Below, piece after piece: positions 25,124 to 35,821 of a DNA stretch of 64,000 nt. The DNA is from Paracentrotus lividus (lineage: Eukaryota > Echinodermata > Echinoidea > Camarodonta > Echinidae), in the NCBI GenBank assembly GCA_940671915.1, contig CALNVZ010000649.1, positions 5,187,416 through 5,251,415 of the forward strand, read 5' to 3'. The stretch's first letter is position 1. Each line of letters begins with the position of its first letter. The notes under the pieces were generated by a model. That model had not been told where the DNA came from. It saw only the letters and a program-made list of their open reading frames with translations, and did not search any database. The position numbers and the translations under genes were made by a program.

Positions 25124-25139
25124 TACTACTACTATTACA

Positions 25140-25215
<76 letters not shown>

Positions 25216-25251
25216 TTACTACTGCTACTACTACTACTACTACTACTACTA

Positions 25252-25315
<64 letters not shown>

Positions 25316-26105
25316 TCTTCTTCTTACTACTACTATTACTACTTCTTCTATGATACCTTTGTAAGAAATACTAATATACATGTAACTAATCCCAGTTTTA
25401 TTTTTTATTTTTTATTGCGATTCCTTTCAATAGATGGTGAATTCCTCCGGCGTAGAAGAAACACTCCAGAAAGTAAGAAATCATTTCAGTCAAAGAATCC
25501 CTCAGTCGTGAATGGCCAAAATTTTCTACGTGTTTGATTTTAATTTTGTTTCAAAATCTTAATTAAAAAAAAAAAAAGTTTACTCTGGCATTTAATTGGT
25601 TGTTAAAAATGTAGAAAAATAATAATAAGACGTATATATAAGTGAAGATACGGCAAAGAATAAGGAAGTTATGAATTTTTAAAATTTTAATTTTGTGACG
25701 TCACTTGTGAGCTGCGCTCCCATTTGTTGTTATGTAGATTTGATTTAAAAAAAAAACAAACATGGTTCTTGATACAGAATGGATCTATTTCATAAAGGTC
25801 TGTACATGACCACAGATTTGATTTTTGATTCCAACGAAGAAAAAAGGCGTATAACCAAAGACCAAAGATTTCGTTTTCTGTTCATCATCTTCCTTAAAAT
25901 GTTATAAAATTCAAATAAAAGAATTGCACTCATCATCCGGATCATCGTCATAAATTAATTATTGTCAAAGCAAATTTTTATTGTATCTATTTCTTTATTT
26001 TTAGGTCGTAAAAAGAGATCCAAACGTTTAGAAGAAGCAGCACTCCCAGTTACGCCACGAGCCGACATAAACATGCACAGAGGTTCGGAAGGAGGGGAAC
26101 TCTAG
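24471..26105 (+). CDS. P0: small secreted polybasic peptide gene (3 exons)
   Basis: Three coding exons (24471-24537, 25434-25472, 26005-26105) join with GT-AG borders, all at phase 1, into a 68-residue protein. Residues 1-22 form a signal peptide (MRKV, then ILILLISVFLVIG, ending EGA). Residues 27-30 are four arginines. Exon 3 opens SRKKRSKR, a second polybasic block, and the chain ends GGEL. Against P1-P4 downstream, the 67-nt phase-1 first exon, the arginine run after the signal peptide and the C-terminal EL are shared. The rest is not alignable with confidence, so P0 is a distant member or an analogue. A secreted cationic peptide is the likely product; its role (antimicrobial, hormone-like) is unknown. 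The first possible AATAAA is at 26835, beyond a MITE. The exon chain comes from splice signals and family likeness, not from transcripts. Confidence 0.62.
25059..25344. repeat. (ACT)n trinucleotide array in P0 intron 1
   Basis: About 285 bp of ACT/CTA/TAC with a few interruptions, turning to CTT near 25311-25324. The poly-Tyr, poly-Thr, poly-Leu, poly-Ser and poly-Val frames over it are translations of the repeat. It lies about 90 bp upstream of P0 exon 2. Confidence 0.97.
25434..25472 (+). CDS. P0 exon 2 (arginine run)
   Basis: 39 nt between TTTCAATAG and GTAAGA. With the carried base it reads DGEFLRRRRNTPE, with arginine codons CGG CGT AGA AGA. Confidence 0.6.
25559..25760. mobile_element. 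palindromic MITE, GTGACGTCAC family, half copy
   Basis: Only the left arm is present (AATGTAGAAAAATAAT, AAGTTATGAATTTTTAAA, TGTGACGTCACTTGTGAGCT). It lies in P0 intron 2. Confidence 0.7.
26005..26105 (+). CDS. P0 exon 3 (basic block and C-terminus)
   Basis: It starts after TTTATTTTTAG and ends at TAG (26103-26105). It encodes SRKKRSKRLEEAA near its start and EGGEL at its end. 101 nt plus one carried base gives 34 codons including the stop. Confidence 0.62.
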
Positions 26106-26146
26106 CAAGTTCATAGGGAGTTTTCGAATGTTGTCGACGTGCCGCC

Positions 26147-26293
26147 TGGGGGGGGGGGGGCATTTCATCAAATGACTTGTCGGACGTTATATCTGACAAA
26201 CTGTTATAAGCTACTGAAATGCTTGCATCTGATTGGCTGAGAGCAAATTTGTCGGATAAAATGTCTGACAAGTCCTTTGATGAAATGCCCCCC
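26147..26293. mobile_element. inverted-repeat MITE behind P0
   Basis: GGGCATTTCATCAAATGACT pairs with GTCCTTTGATGAAATGCCCC, and inward GTCGGACG with TGTCTGAC. It lies about 40 bp after the P0 stop, so probably in its 3' UTR. An inverted partial copy is at 37968-38047. Confidence 0.75.
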
Positions 26294-28648
26294 TGAAGGA
26301 GGTTGAGAGGAAAAGAATGGAAACCTTTTGTCCAATAATGGTGGCTTGTTTACGCGTGACGCTTAAACCTCGCCTCGCAGTGAACTGGTCGGTTGACAGG
26401 AAGCATTTCAAGTTCTCCAGACAAGTACCAGTATGGTGTGACCATAATTCGCGCGTAACCTTAGTTCACGCGCGTAACCTTAGTTCACGCACGTCGGATA
26501 TCTCAAAAAAATAATCAATATCGTGAAAATCTGATAGCACCATCAGAAAGAGGGACCCCAAAATTGCGTAAGAACCAAACTTTCGTCACGGTACGGTGTA
26601 TCGAATTGTGAAATTATTGACCAAACATCGGAAAATTGCGTGTTCGTTCTGAACAATCCGACCTTTCCGACAAGGGGTTTGGAAATCATCATTTTCCGAG
26701 TTAATGTCATCAAAATCGTGAGATGATATTAATATCATCTAATTCTATGAAATTTTGACTTACATTTACTGTAATTCCCTATCCTTACACTGATGAAATT
26801 TCTTGATAAATCTTTGTCAAACGCCCGTGCGGGAAATAAAGTCTCACTGTTTTTGTGACTTTTTCAGCAGAATGCGCGATCGTTCGATCGACATAGAATT
26901 TTGAAATCGCGATATCGTCGAAACCCTAACACCTAGTTTACTTCTTCGTTCGGCGATTCGGAGTTTAGAATTTTGCCATTTAATTGGTGTTTATAGTTTT
27001 TTGTTGATTTTGTGTAAAATAGAAGAAATTGTTGATTGAATGTCGCATTTTTAAATATTTTTGAAATTTGCGCGAACTATGGTCACCCCGTCATACATAG
27101 AAGCGGCACGAGTGTCACGCGTGAAGAAGCGACAAAAGTTTCTATTTGTTACCTCTTAACCACCTTCACTTGGTACTGCACTGGATGCCCACAGTCTATA
27201 TACATTTATGTGCATGTTCCTCATTAGACAGGTTGTTTAGATATCTTTTGAAAAGCTTGTATCAACTTCATGGTCCGAACCCCGGTTTCAAGCGTATAAA
27301 CGTGTCAAATGGTGCTTAATAATTATTTAGACCGTGGTTCAAATTTTAACCCGGGACTTTAGGGCAACAGTGGACATAGTAAACCGTGGATATTATAAAT
27401 CTCCTTGGTAAATTCGGGCATGATCAAACTTTAACTTATTAGTTTCCTGATAGAGTGCCCAGTTCATGTGTCAGCACTAACAGCAGTAATTTTATGTTGG
27501 AATATTCAATCATTAATTATATAAGTTGAACATTATATAACGAATTTGTACAAATATTATATGGTATATATAGTTAATAAATTATAACTATGCTAAGTAT
27601 GCTTTAATTCATCTTTGTGTATTCAATAATATAATTGTTTGTAATATAATGATTATAGCAAACCATTATTTACTCTGCTTCCTTGTTTCTCTTTCCCCCC
27701 CTTTTTTTTTGGGGGGGGGGGCGGGGTGGGTTTTTTTCGATGTAGTTCTTGAACTAGTTTATAAGTCGTCCCCTCCTATACCCCACCAATCATATAAACT
27801 CCATTTTCTCTCCCCGTCTTAGTTGCAGTCTCTCTCTCTCTCTCTCTCTCTGTCTTCCTTCCTCTTTCTCTTCCTCTTTATCAATCCTTATCCCCTCCTA
27901 TCACCTTTGAGCTATACAAATCTTAAAATCCCTATCATTATATCATTATTCTCTCATTTTTGGTGTTGCTTCCAATATACAAGTAGCGTTTACGTCCTTA
28001 CCGGTATGTGAATGTTGCCCTGCAAACATTAATACAATGTATATAATATAAATCATTATGACGAGTACAATAAAAAATGTTGAACCCAGTTATATTAATT
28101 TATTCGGATGATGAATTGTATGATTGAAAGTACGAAGTTCTTTGTGATATTTTAATGCTTGAACAGCGGCATTATATTAAATTTCTTATAACAACAAAGC
28201 GTGTTATTACTGTTTCTATTGCACGAGTGCTTGCGTTGTAGTACGTATACATTCAAAGAAAAAACAAAGTCATTAAATTCTACCATGGTTACAAATTTCA
28301 TGTTGTTAAATAACGACTAATTACAAACCCAAATTCATGACGATTTCATGTACAGTTAGATTGTCAACGTCAATAAAACACATTAGTTACCATTAGGGTT
28401 TTAAAACGCTTGGTGCAATATTTCAGACTATTTCAGAGGTTCAATTGGGGCAAGATACCCGATTTGACGAATTGAATGACTCCTATATATTTGAAACAGG
28501 CCTACTCGCAAAGGTATCCAAAATAGATATTGAAACACCTTTTTATTAAATCTACAATCAGAGGCTTGAGGTAGTGTTTTTATGGTATAGATTGACACAA
28601 AATTGCAGATGTAAAACAAAGACCGGACAAAATCTTGTTCCTGCGAAT
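26294..28648. other. non-coding; short GCGCGTAACC repeat, CT microsatellite, G-run
   Basis: A roughly 20-bp unit CGCGTAACCTTAGTTCACG is repeated at about 26450-26490. A T/G homopolymer junction lies at about 27700-27735. (CT)n lies at about 27829-27852. No gene supported. Confidence 0.4.
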
Positions 28649-28660
28649 TCAGTTCGTGTT

Positions 28661-28700
28661 TTTTTTTTTTTTTTTTTTTTTTTTTTGGGGGGGGGGGGCC
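28661..28700. repeat. poly(T)-poly(G) junction
   Basis: About 26 T residues directly followed by about 12 G residues. Confidence 0.95.
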
Positions 28701-29974
28701 TACTCTATTCTTCCAATAATCGGGATTATTGTCTAGATTTCGCCATCCATGGTATTTTTGTGTGGGATTATTATTTGACAAGCAAAGCTGGTTCCCTCGT
28801 AACAACAGTTGAACTCTTACGGATTTTACTCAACTCCTGAAGGACGCAATTATAAACACTTCATATGACTTCGATTTCTTTTTTTTTTTCTTTTTTTTCT
28901 TCTTTTTTTTTTTTTTAGTCCATGGTGTTAAATTTTCACCACGGGAATAGACGCTCATTAAAACATAGCCTATCGTGGGACTACCGTATATCAAAAGGGC
29001 CTAACCGATTTTTAAAGGCTATTCTGTCCTACTTTAAAGACAAAGTGAAGCAGGTAACAAACAAACAAAAAAACAAAAAAACAAAAACAAAAAATAATCT
29101 CCTTTAAAAGAGCGAATTTCACATTTGTCTATCAATAATATTTACACTGATACAATAATCGTTTATTTTTTAGATTTGGACAGGAAGAAGATGACAATAT
29201 ATAGATTAAACATGAAAACATCAGAAACCAAAATTTGGTTGTTGAAATTGGAAATTTCGGCGGCTCATCCCCTTCTCGGGCCTGGCGCCCCTCTATTTTC
29301 AAAAAGTTCCGGATACGCCATTGGATTGACGTCGACTGGTGAGGGACAGAAGGTCGTTTATGCTACAATGTGTGCACAATGAAGAAAGCAGGCATAAGGC
29401 CCCCTGACACTTGCACGAATACGGATTTGCGCATAATTTACGCATTTGCACGCACTATTTCGTGCCAGTGTGGAAACCATTCGTGGCAACGTGCGGGAGG
29501 ATGCAGGCCAATGCGGACAATGCGTGAAATGCTTGACAAAATTTTCAAAATGTTTAAAATTTTGGCACGACGAAATATTTCGCGAACTCTTCGTGAACTA
29601 TACGAAACCTATTCGCAAACTTGTCGTTCCAGCGCGTGTCAATGCGTGGCAATGCGTGTCCATCGACCTATTGGCACGCAGTTCACGACTAGTTCACGAC
29701 TAGTTCACGATAAGTTCACGGCTAAGTTGCGCAGACCTTACGCATTACTGCGCATACTTCCAGAACAGTTTCGGCATGACAGGTGCATGGTCTGCGCATG
29801 CTCAATAGCGGAGGCCACACCAAAGAGAATATAACGGAGAGGTGCGAGTTCGTCGGTATGCACGTAAAACGGTGTAGTACTGGAAATGCATGTGTTATTT
29901 AATCAGTCGAGCGCATGCGCTGAGGAATTGCACGTGTTGAATTGCAAATGACGATAATTTCTATGTGAAAACCT
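28701..29974. other. non-coding; CpG-rich patch at 29388-29830
   Basis: The patch at 29388-29830 is rich in GCGT/ACGC/TTCACGA words (TAGTTCACGACTAGTTCACG at about 29690) and unlike the AT-rich flanks. The 154-residue frame across it has no recognisable domain or start context, so I do not call it a gene. Confidence 0.4.
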
Positions 29975-30645
29975 AAAAAGTGATGCATAGGCACTGACTC
30001 TTTTATGAGGTCGTTTACAGTTTAGAATGATTGATTTTATAAGGAAATTTAGCGAAATTTCATAAAATCTTCATTTCCAATTGTTTCAATGAAAGAAAAG
30101 GTGAATATTTTCCATTTCTAAAACACGTGTTTTTCGTGTTAAACATACTTTTAGGCATGTTCGTGCCCTAAAAGGAGGCATAGGCACCGACTTTTTATTT
30201 ATTTATTTATTTATTTCTCTCTTCTTCTTTTTTTTGGTTTTTTTTTTTGGGGGGGGGGAGTCTTCAAGATTTTAAAATACTTGCTTATTAGACAATTCAT
30301 TTAATTTTGATCAAATCTGCATTCCCAGTCACTACAACGAAATATAATGGGAATCCGAATCATTTTAAAATATTCTCTAAGTATAGGCTCATACGTGCTA
30401 AACCAATTGGAGGGCAACTTTTCATGCCCCAAAGAAGGCATAAACACTGACTTTTTTGGGGAGTCGAGAAGAGTTTAAAATGCATGATTATAATATAAAA
30501 TTTACTTAAATTTGATAAAATCTACATTTCCATTTTTTTTCAAGAAAATTAAAAGGGAAAATCATCCATTTTGAAAATTACTGTTTTACGTTTAAAACAT
30601 TGCGGCTACAATGCTCAAAAGGAGGCATAGGCACAGACTTTTTTG
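29975..30645. repeat. degenerate ~200-bp tandem array
   Basis: The marker AGGCATAGGCACYGACTTTT (variants) recurs at about 29980, 30172, 30432 and 30620. Between markers the copies share AAATTTACTTAAATTTGAT-like, ATCTRCATTTCCA-like and AACATRCTTTTA-like stretches. There are three full units and the start of a fourth, with spacings of roughly 190, 250 and 190 bp. Confidence 0.7.
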
Positions 30646-31159
30646 GTACTAGGTTTTCCTTGAAATCAAGCTTGTGAGAATGCATCTCGAACTTCTCAAC
30701 CTTGCTCTCATCCAAAAATCAAGAATTAAAAAGGTAGAATAATATATGAAATATGACTTTTGGCCACCCTTTTTTTAAACAACGAACAGGAACGTTTGCA
30801 TACAATGACCCACAATCAAGCGTTACTGCCTCATTTCCCACAAATAAAGCAGAAATGAGCAGGCTGAATTTTGTCAAATAATTAACTGGAAGCAGGCCGT
30901 TTATATGTTCTTTATTATTTTGGTAAGAACTTCTGTCTTTTATAACTGCTTTAATCAAAATCAAGTGCAAAACTTGAGCGGAAATCATAAAATGACCAAG
31001 AAAGGAGGGTAATTCAAGCACAATTGGCTTTACTCCCACCCCCCCCCCCGAAAAAAAAAGTATGCGAGCGCGAAGCGCGAGTAGAAATTATTGCAAACAA
31101 TGAAACATTAACAAAAAATTAAAGCACTTTTTGCTCCTATTTTTTTTTTTTGTCATAAA
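30646..31159. other. non-coding, no feature recognised
   Basis: Only short frames and a C-run/A-run at about 31037-31060, followed by GCGAGCGCGAAGCGCGAG. Confidence 0.4.
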
Positions 31160-31605
31160 GAACTAGAAGCAAGAGCAAGGCCCTAATGTTCAAATGGGGC
31201 ATCAACACTGAAGGACGGTCAGTTTGCGAATGCGGAAAGGAGGATAACATGAGTCACCTCCTACAATGCCCTCATCTGCCTTCCACCTGTTCCCCAGCTG
31301 ATCTTACTACCTTTTCGCAGGGGCCGCGGAGCCGGGGGGGGGGGCTGCAGCCGCCCCCACTTTTTTTCAGCTAACGTGTACAAAAATGCAAAAATGACCA
31401 TACATTTGTGTTTTTTAGCCTGTTCAGCCCCCTTTGGCTCAGCCCCTCCACTTTCAAAATCGCTCCGCGGCCCCTGTTTCGCCTAATGAGATCGCCTGCG
31501 TTCAGTATCTAATGGGCCAGAGTCTGAATCAAATTCTAATTCACAAATAAACAAAATTTGAGAGAAAGGACTCAAGAAAAGAAGAAGAAGCAAAATCAGA
31601 CTGCA
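31160..31605 (+). pseudogene. LINE reverse-transcriptase C-terminal remnant, interrupted
   Basis: After 31165 the + strand reads RSKALMFKWGIN, then VCECGKEDNMSHLLQCPHLP. This is the FKWG motif and the Cys-x-Cys...His...Cys knuckle found at the C-terminus of many non-LTR retrotransposon polymerases. A 159-bp element at 31318-31476 interrupts the frame. Beyond it the frame resumes as NEIACVQYLMGQ, reaches a stop, and ends in GAAGAAGAAG. The N-terminal polymerase is absent, as is usual for 5'-truncated LINE copies. Confidence 0.7.
31318..31476. mobile_element. CCGCGG inverted-repeat element with 5-bp target duplication
   Basis: TIRs CAGGGGCCGCGGAGC (31318-31332) and GCTCCGCGGCCCCTG (31462-31476) are perfect inverses. 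TTTCG at 31313-31317 and 31477-31481 forms a 5-bp target-site duplication. Same family as 3078-3140. Confidence 0.85.
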
Positions 31606-32764
31606 TGCCACTAAATGAAACGCAGTGACACTCCACATTGCGGGCAGGGCGCAAACCCAAATTCGTGCAAGTGTCAGGGTGGCAATAGTATTAGGGATGG
31701 CCAAACAAAGCAAAAAGCCACTAGAACGGTTTCCACTTCACTGTATGGATGTAGTCACCCATGCATTTACAATGCAAACAATAACCCATGCACTGCCTAC
31801 TCAATAATACACAGGCAGAGAAACAGCAAAATTTTCAATAAAAAACAGCTTTCGAAATTGTCTTTTGGCCAGTGGTAAATATCAATCATTTATTTCCTAA
31901 TTGGTCAGTTTCTTCCTTAGAAAATACCTCACCAGAAGATCAACTTCTCCTGTTGGAAAAATTGACATAATAAAAACTACAGCGTGTTCAAAGTGATGTT
32001 TCTGTGTGATGTGTGTTATGACTGGAATTTCTCATGATTGGAATAGATTCAGATAAGGAGAAGTGGATATCTATAAAATTTCACTATTTTTGAACAAAAA
32101 ATGTATTGGGGTGAAAACAAAGAACAATGTTTACCACTGGCGGTTTTAAAATTACTCTACCCTGTCTAACACTCGGCTCTGACCCACACCACCATGAAAT
32201 AGCCCATTGTCTAGGGTGTTCCTATTGAAACATGCCCTATGGAGTAATTTTCGACGGTGGTCATATTGGATCACATACGGTAACATACATGTCAAACCAT
32301 CAGTTTTGTACTGCCATAAATTGTATCTTTGTATAATTTACTCAATTGTGTTACTATAATCTCATTTCATGTTGATACACACATAGAAAATGTTTGGTAT
32401 GATTTGGTTTAATAAATCAAAGACAAAAGAACCATAAACTTGAGCTTTATTGCATTTTCTGGCTTTGTCTGAAACTTGTAAAAGTGTTCTAGCAGCTCAT
32501 TGGTAATCTGAGACAACTCTTTTGGGTCATATCTTTGAAACGGAACATCCAATTGTGATAATTCAAGTACCAAACTGTTTCTTTCAAAATGCTCTATCAA
32601 ATAAGCCTGGCTAAAACAACTTTAAAATAACTTAAAATTTTAGTGGACATCCCTAGCAATAGAATATTGCTTTACGGCTACTTTTTGTCTGGCCAATAAT
32701 TGTGAACATACTTCGACATTAGATGGCAGCAAACAACATAAAGTTACGGTGCTGTATCAAGCTG
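31606..32764. other. non-coding, no feature recognised
   Basis: No exon or repeat that I can support. Minus-strand frame 32409-32600 lacks a recognisable domain. Confidence 0.4.
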
Positions 32765-33222
32765 AGCGGTAAATTGCCCATTGGTCTAAACCCACTCTGA
32801 CTAACGTTCATTTGGTCTCACCCCCACATGGTCGAATTCCATTTCGTCTACAACCAGTTAGTCTAATTATCACATTGCCTAATTTCCATTTTGTCAAATT
32901 CTGATTTCATCTAATGTCCATTTCGTCTATTGTCCACTCGGCCTAGCACCACTTGGTCAGTTCAAGGTACAAACTGGTAATAGATTAATATTCATTTGGG
33001 AATTAGGCGAAATGGCTTTTAGACCACTTGGCTATTTTGTGTTAGAGAAATTGTCAAGTAGACAAAGTGATCATTACACCAATGAAGATTTAGACCAAGT
33101 ATGTATTAGACCAATAGTAAATTAGACCAAATTGTTAGAAGACCAAATGGTTTAGCCCATGTGTTATTAGACAGAGAATTCGACCAACTGCTGTTAGACC
33201 AAGTGGATATAAACCAGCTGAG
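32765..33222. mobile_element. GGTCTAA/TTAGACC foldback element
   Basis: The left arm units (TTGGTCTAAACCCACT, ATTTGGTCTC, TTTCGTCTA) face right-arm inverses (TTAGACCAAGT, TTAGACCAAATT). The centre reads GGTCAGTTCAAGGTACAAACTGGTAATAG, like the centre of 14296-15132. Confidence 0.75.
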
Positions 33223-33745
33223 CTACCTATTGCGAGTGGCTTGTGGTGGTAGATGTGTGCGATTGTTATTACTGATAAAAATGTGAATTTATGCAATGAG
33301 AAAATGACACAAAATAATTTCAAACCAGCAACCAAATTGGTCTACAGGTCTATAATCAGATGTAAAACATGCATAAATGAATTAAGTTTTCTTCATTATC
33401 AGGCATGATACAGCATCAGCTCTGACAAAGGGTTTTATCGGCCCAATTGCTGGGGATAATGGTTGCTATAAAATGTTTGACCATGGGCCCATAAAATCCC
33501 TTGTTACAGCCAATGTTGGATCCACTACTGTTTATATCAGACCATAATCTCACATATTTTGAAATGACTCCACCCCTCCCCCTCCTCTCTTGCAATCTGT
33601 AGATGGCAAGCAACATTCATCTGTATACTATCTATGATTCCTTTTGTTTCTTTACTCTTTCAACTCTTAACATGAGAGATTTTGAAAACCACAAAAGACT
33701 GTGAAAAGACAGATACAAAACAGACTCCATGATATATAAAAATGT
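33223..33745. other. non-coding, no feature recognised
   Basis: Sequence beyond the far end of the WD40 gene. No gene seen. Confidence 0.35.
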
Positions 33746-34124
33746 TTTATTTAATTGAATAAATCTGAAAAATAGATGATTTGGAATGTTTCAAAGTATA
33801 ACATATTTATAAATAAAAATTTGATCTATAGATTATTCAACATATGTACACTTCGATTTGAAACCACAGGAAATATACAAACATACACACATTAACACAC
33901 AGATAAGGCTGAGGTATTTAAAGAAAAGATTTTTAAAAATTGTTTCAAAGTAAAAAACTATATCCTTGCTTGTCTTCACACATTGTAAAGATGAGAATAT
34001 ATTTCTCCTAGACTTTTTAATTAATCATTTTGAAATTTCGTTTACTTTTACGTTCTGACAAAGCTAAGGTATAATATTAGCATGCATCAACAATTAATGC
34101 AGTCTATTCTCAATACAGAGCAGA

Positions 34125-34376
34125 GGCGTAGGAAAGTTCTACGGAGACAAAAGGTTGGAGGGGCAAGCGATTGCGGCTTGCCCCTCCAATCTTCTGTCCC
34201 CTCAGAGCCTTCCAACGCGTCTGGTACAGAGTACCAAAGTGTGATGTAGAGGCATCAGAGAGCTCTATGGAGACAAAAGGTTGGAGGGGCAAGCGATTGT
34301 GGCTTGCCCCTCCAATCTTCTGTCCCTTAAGAGCCTTCCAACGCCTCTGGTACAGAGTACCACAGTGTGATGTCCT
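34125..34376. mobile_element. two tandem copies of a 126-bp unit containing a palindromic MITE
   Basis: Each unit holds a foldback with GGAGACAAAAGGTTGGAGGG and its inverse CCCCTCCAATCTTCTGTCCC, and ends CGYGTCTGGTACAGAGTACC (34223 and 34349). Terminal CAGAGGCGT / ACGCCTCTG match the hAT-like MITE at 62567-62680. Confidence 0.8.
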
Positions 34377-34739
34377 AGCAGGGATGTTGTCATTGTTGCT
34401 GGTTCTAAACAACATAGTGAGACATGATCACACCGAAACCTGTTCCAGAGACCAGTCTGTTCCTGGACAAAATTTAGGCTATACCTCATGCACAGGCCTT
34501 TTCACTTGGAACCAGAAACTGACGCAACCCACGATTATGATGTCAACACTTTGGTACTCTATCATAAAAATGGATATATTTATATTTCGTTCGAAATGAG
34601 GCAATTCTCCCAGTTCAAATTCAAAACAAGGGAACATGTGTTTGTGCCTATCAAGTTATAATAAGGTAATTGGCATCTATAACAGGAGAGGACTGCACTA
34701 ACCAATAAACAATTGATCATTGGATCCATTAATTTTCTC

Positions 34740-35009
34740 CACTTACAAGGCTATCCTTTTTGCTGCTATAGCAGACGAGCAGTATAAAACCCAACAACTA
34801 TCATCTGTATCTATTGTAATCTCATCAATCTTCCCTTCTTCTCGAATTGCAAGGCTTTTCTTACCACTGCTATATGAGAAGCCCCTCTTGCATTTTCTAC
34901 CATCATCTACTTCTCCTCTTGCAAGGCTGTCTTTTCTACTGCTGTAAAAGAATCACCTCATGCAGTATTTAACCCACAATTACTATCATTATTGTTTCCT
35001 TTTGTTCTC

Positions 35010-35066
<57 letters not shown>

Positions 35067-35770
35067 CTTCCTCCTCCTTAATTTCCTCTGCTTCATTTGG
35101 CTTTTTCTCCGGTTGCAAAGTGGTTCTTTTTGCTGCTTTGGTAAGAATCACCTCATGCAGAAGCTAAACCAAAACTGCAATCATTATCTGTATCTTTTGT
35201 CCTCTCATGCACCTCTTTCATCCTTTTAGCTTTGTCTTATTCCTCTACTTTATTTGGCTTCTTCTCAATTTGAAAGCATTTTCCGCTGCTATATCAGAAT
35301 CAGCTCACACAATATCTAAGCCTGAACTACATGTATACCATGATCTGTATTTGGTGTTTCTTCATCCATATCTTCCCCTCCTTCTTTTCATTCTTGCTCT
35401 GCTTTATTTGGCTTCTTCTCCAAATGGAAACCTGTCTTTTCTACTGCTATAGCAGAATCACCTCAGGCAATATCTAGCGCTGATCTGCTTTCACAATCTG
35501 TATTTATTGTCGTCTCATTAATTTCTCTTCTTCCCTCCTTCTTCTCCGCTTCTTCTGCTTTATTTACTTCTTCTGCACTTGCAAGGCTGTCCTTTCTGCT
35601 GCTATAGCAGAACCACCTCATACAATATCTAAACCTGAACTGCTACTTTCATCATCTGTATCAATTGTTTCATCCATCTCTCTCTCCCCCTCCTCCTCCT
35701 TATTTTCCTTTGTTTCATTTGGCTTCTCCTTTGTCTCAGCTACAGCCATTGCTGCTGCCCCAGAGGCGAA
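34740..35770 (-). repeat. degenerate ~155-bp tandem array containing the WD40 gene's last coding segment
   Basis: AATCACCTCATGCAG-type strings recur at 34950, 35142, 35297, 35451 and about 35607, spaced about 155 bp (one unit is lengthened by a CT run at 35011-35062). Units share CTGCTATAGCAGAA, CTGTATC and TTTATTTGGCTTCTTCTC. The unit nearest the gene encodes the Lys/Glu-rich C-terminus and stop of the WD40 protein. The others lie past the stop and are not open. Confidence 0.75.
35011..35062. repeat. (CT)n microsatellite
   Basis: About 50 bp of CT dinucleotides inside one unit of the 155-bp array. Confidence 0.95.
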
Positions 35771-35821
35771 CAGCGCCCCCTCAGCTGAGAAGACACAAGT
35801 CTGAAGCTGCTCAAGATCGCT
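35618..35821 (-). CDS. WD40 gene last exon (partial blade 7 and acidic tail)
   Basis: 204 nt from the acceptor TTTATGCAG to [23 protein letters not shown] resembles a worn seventh blade. It is followed by [12 protein letters not shown] and a Glu/Lys/Asp-rich stretch ending SGLDIV. The tail coincides with the first unit of the 155-bp array. Confidence 0.83.
   Translation of the reverse strand, partial: SDLEQLQTCVFSAEGALFASGAAAMAVAETKEKPNETKENKEEEGEREMDETIDTDDESSSSGLDIV

Larger units (their letters stand above)
33746..35617 (-). other. presumed 3' UTR / downstream region of the WD40 gene
   Basis: On the minus strand the first AATAAA after the stop codon is at 35559-35564, 54 nt downstream and inside the decayed tandem array. 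Others follow, the furthest noted at 33746-33751. Which poly(A) site is used cannot be told from sequence. Confidence 0.35.

Noticed and set aside
24992..25537. 181-residue frame and its antisense Val/Ser frame
   Set aside because: Mostly poly-Leu/Tyr/Thr from ACT triplets. Only 25434-25472 inside it is a plausible exon, in P0's frame.
29370..29834. 154-residue Arg/Cys-containing frame
   Set aside because: No recognisable domain, and it starts and ends inside a repeat-like CpG-rich patch; composition alone explains the open frame.
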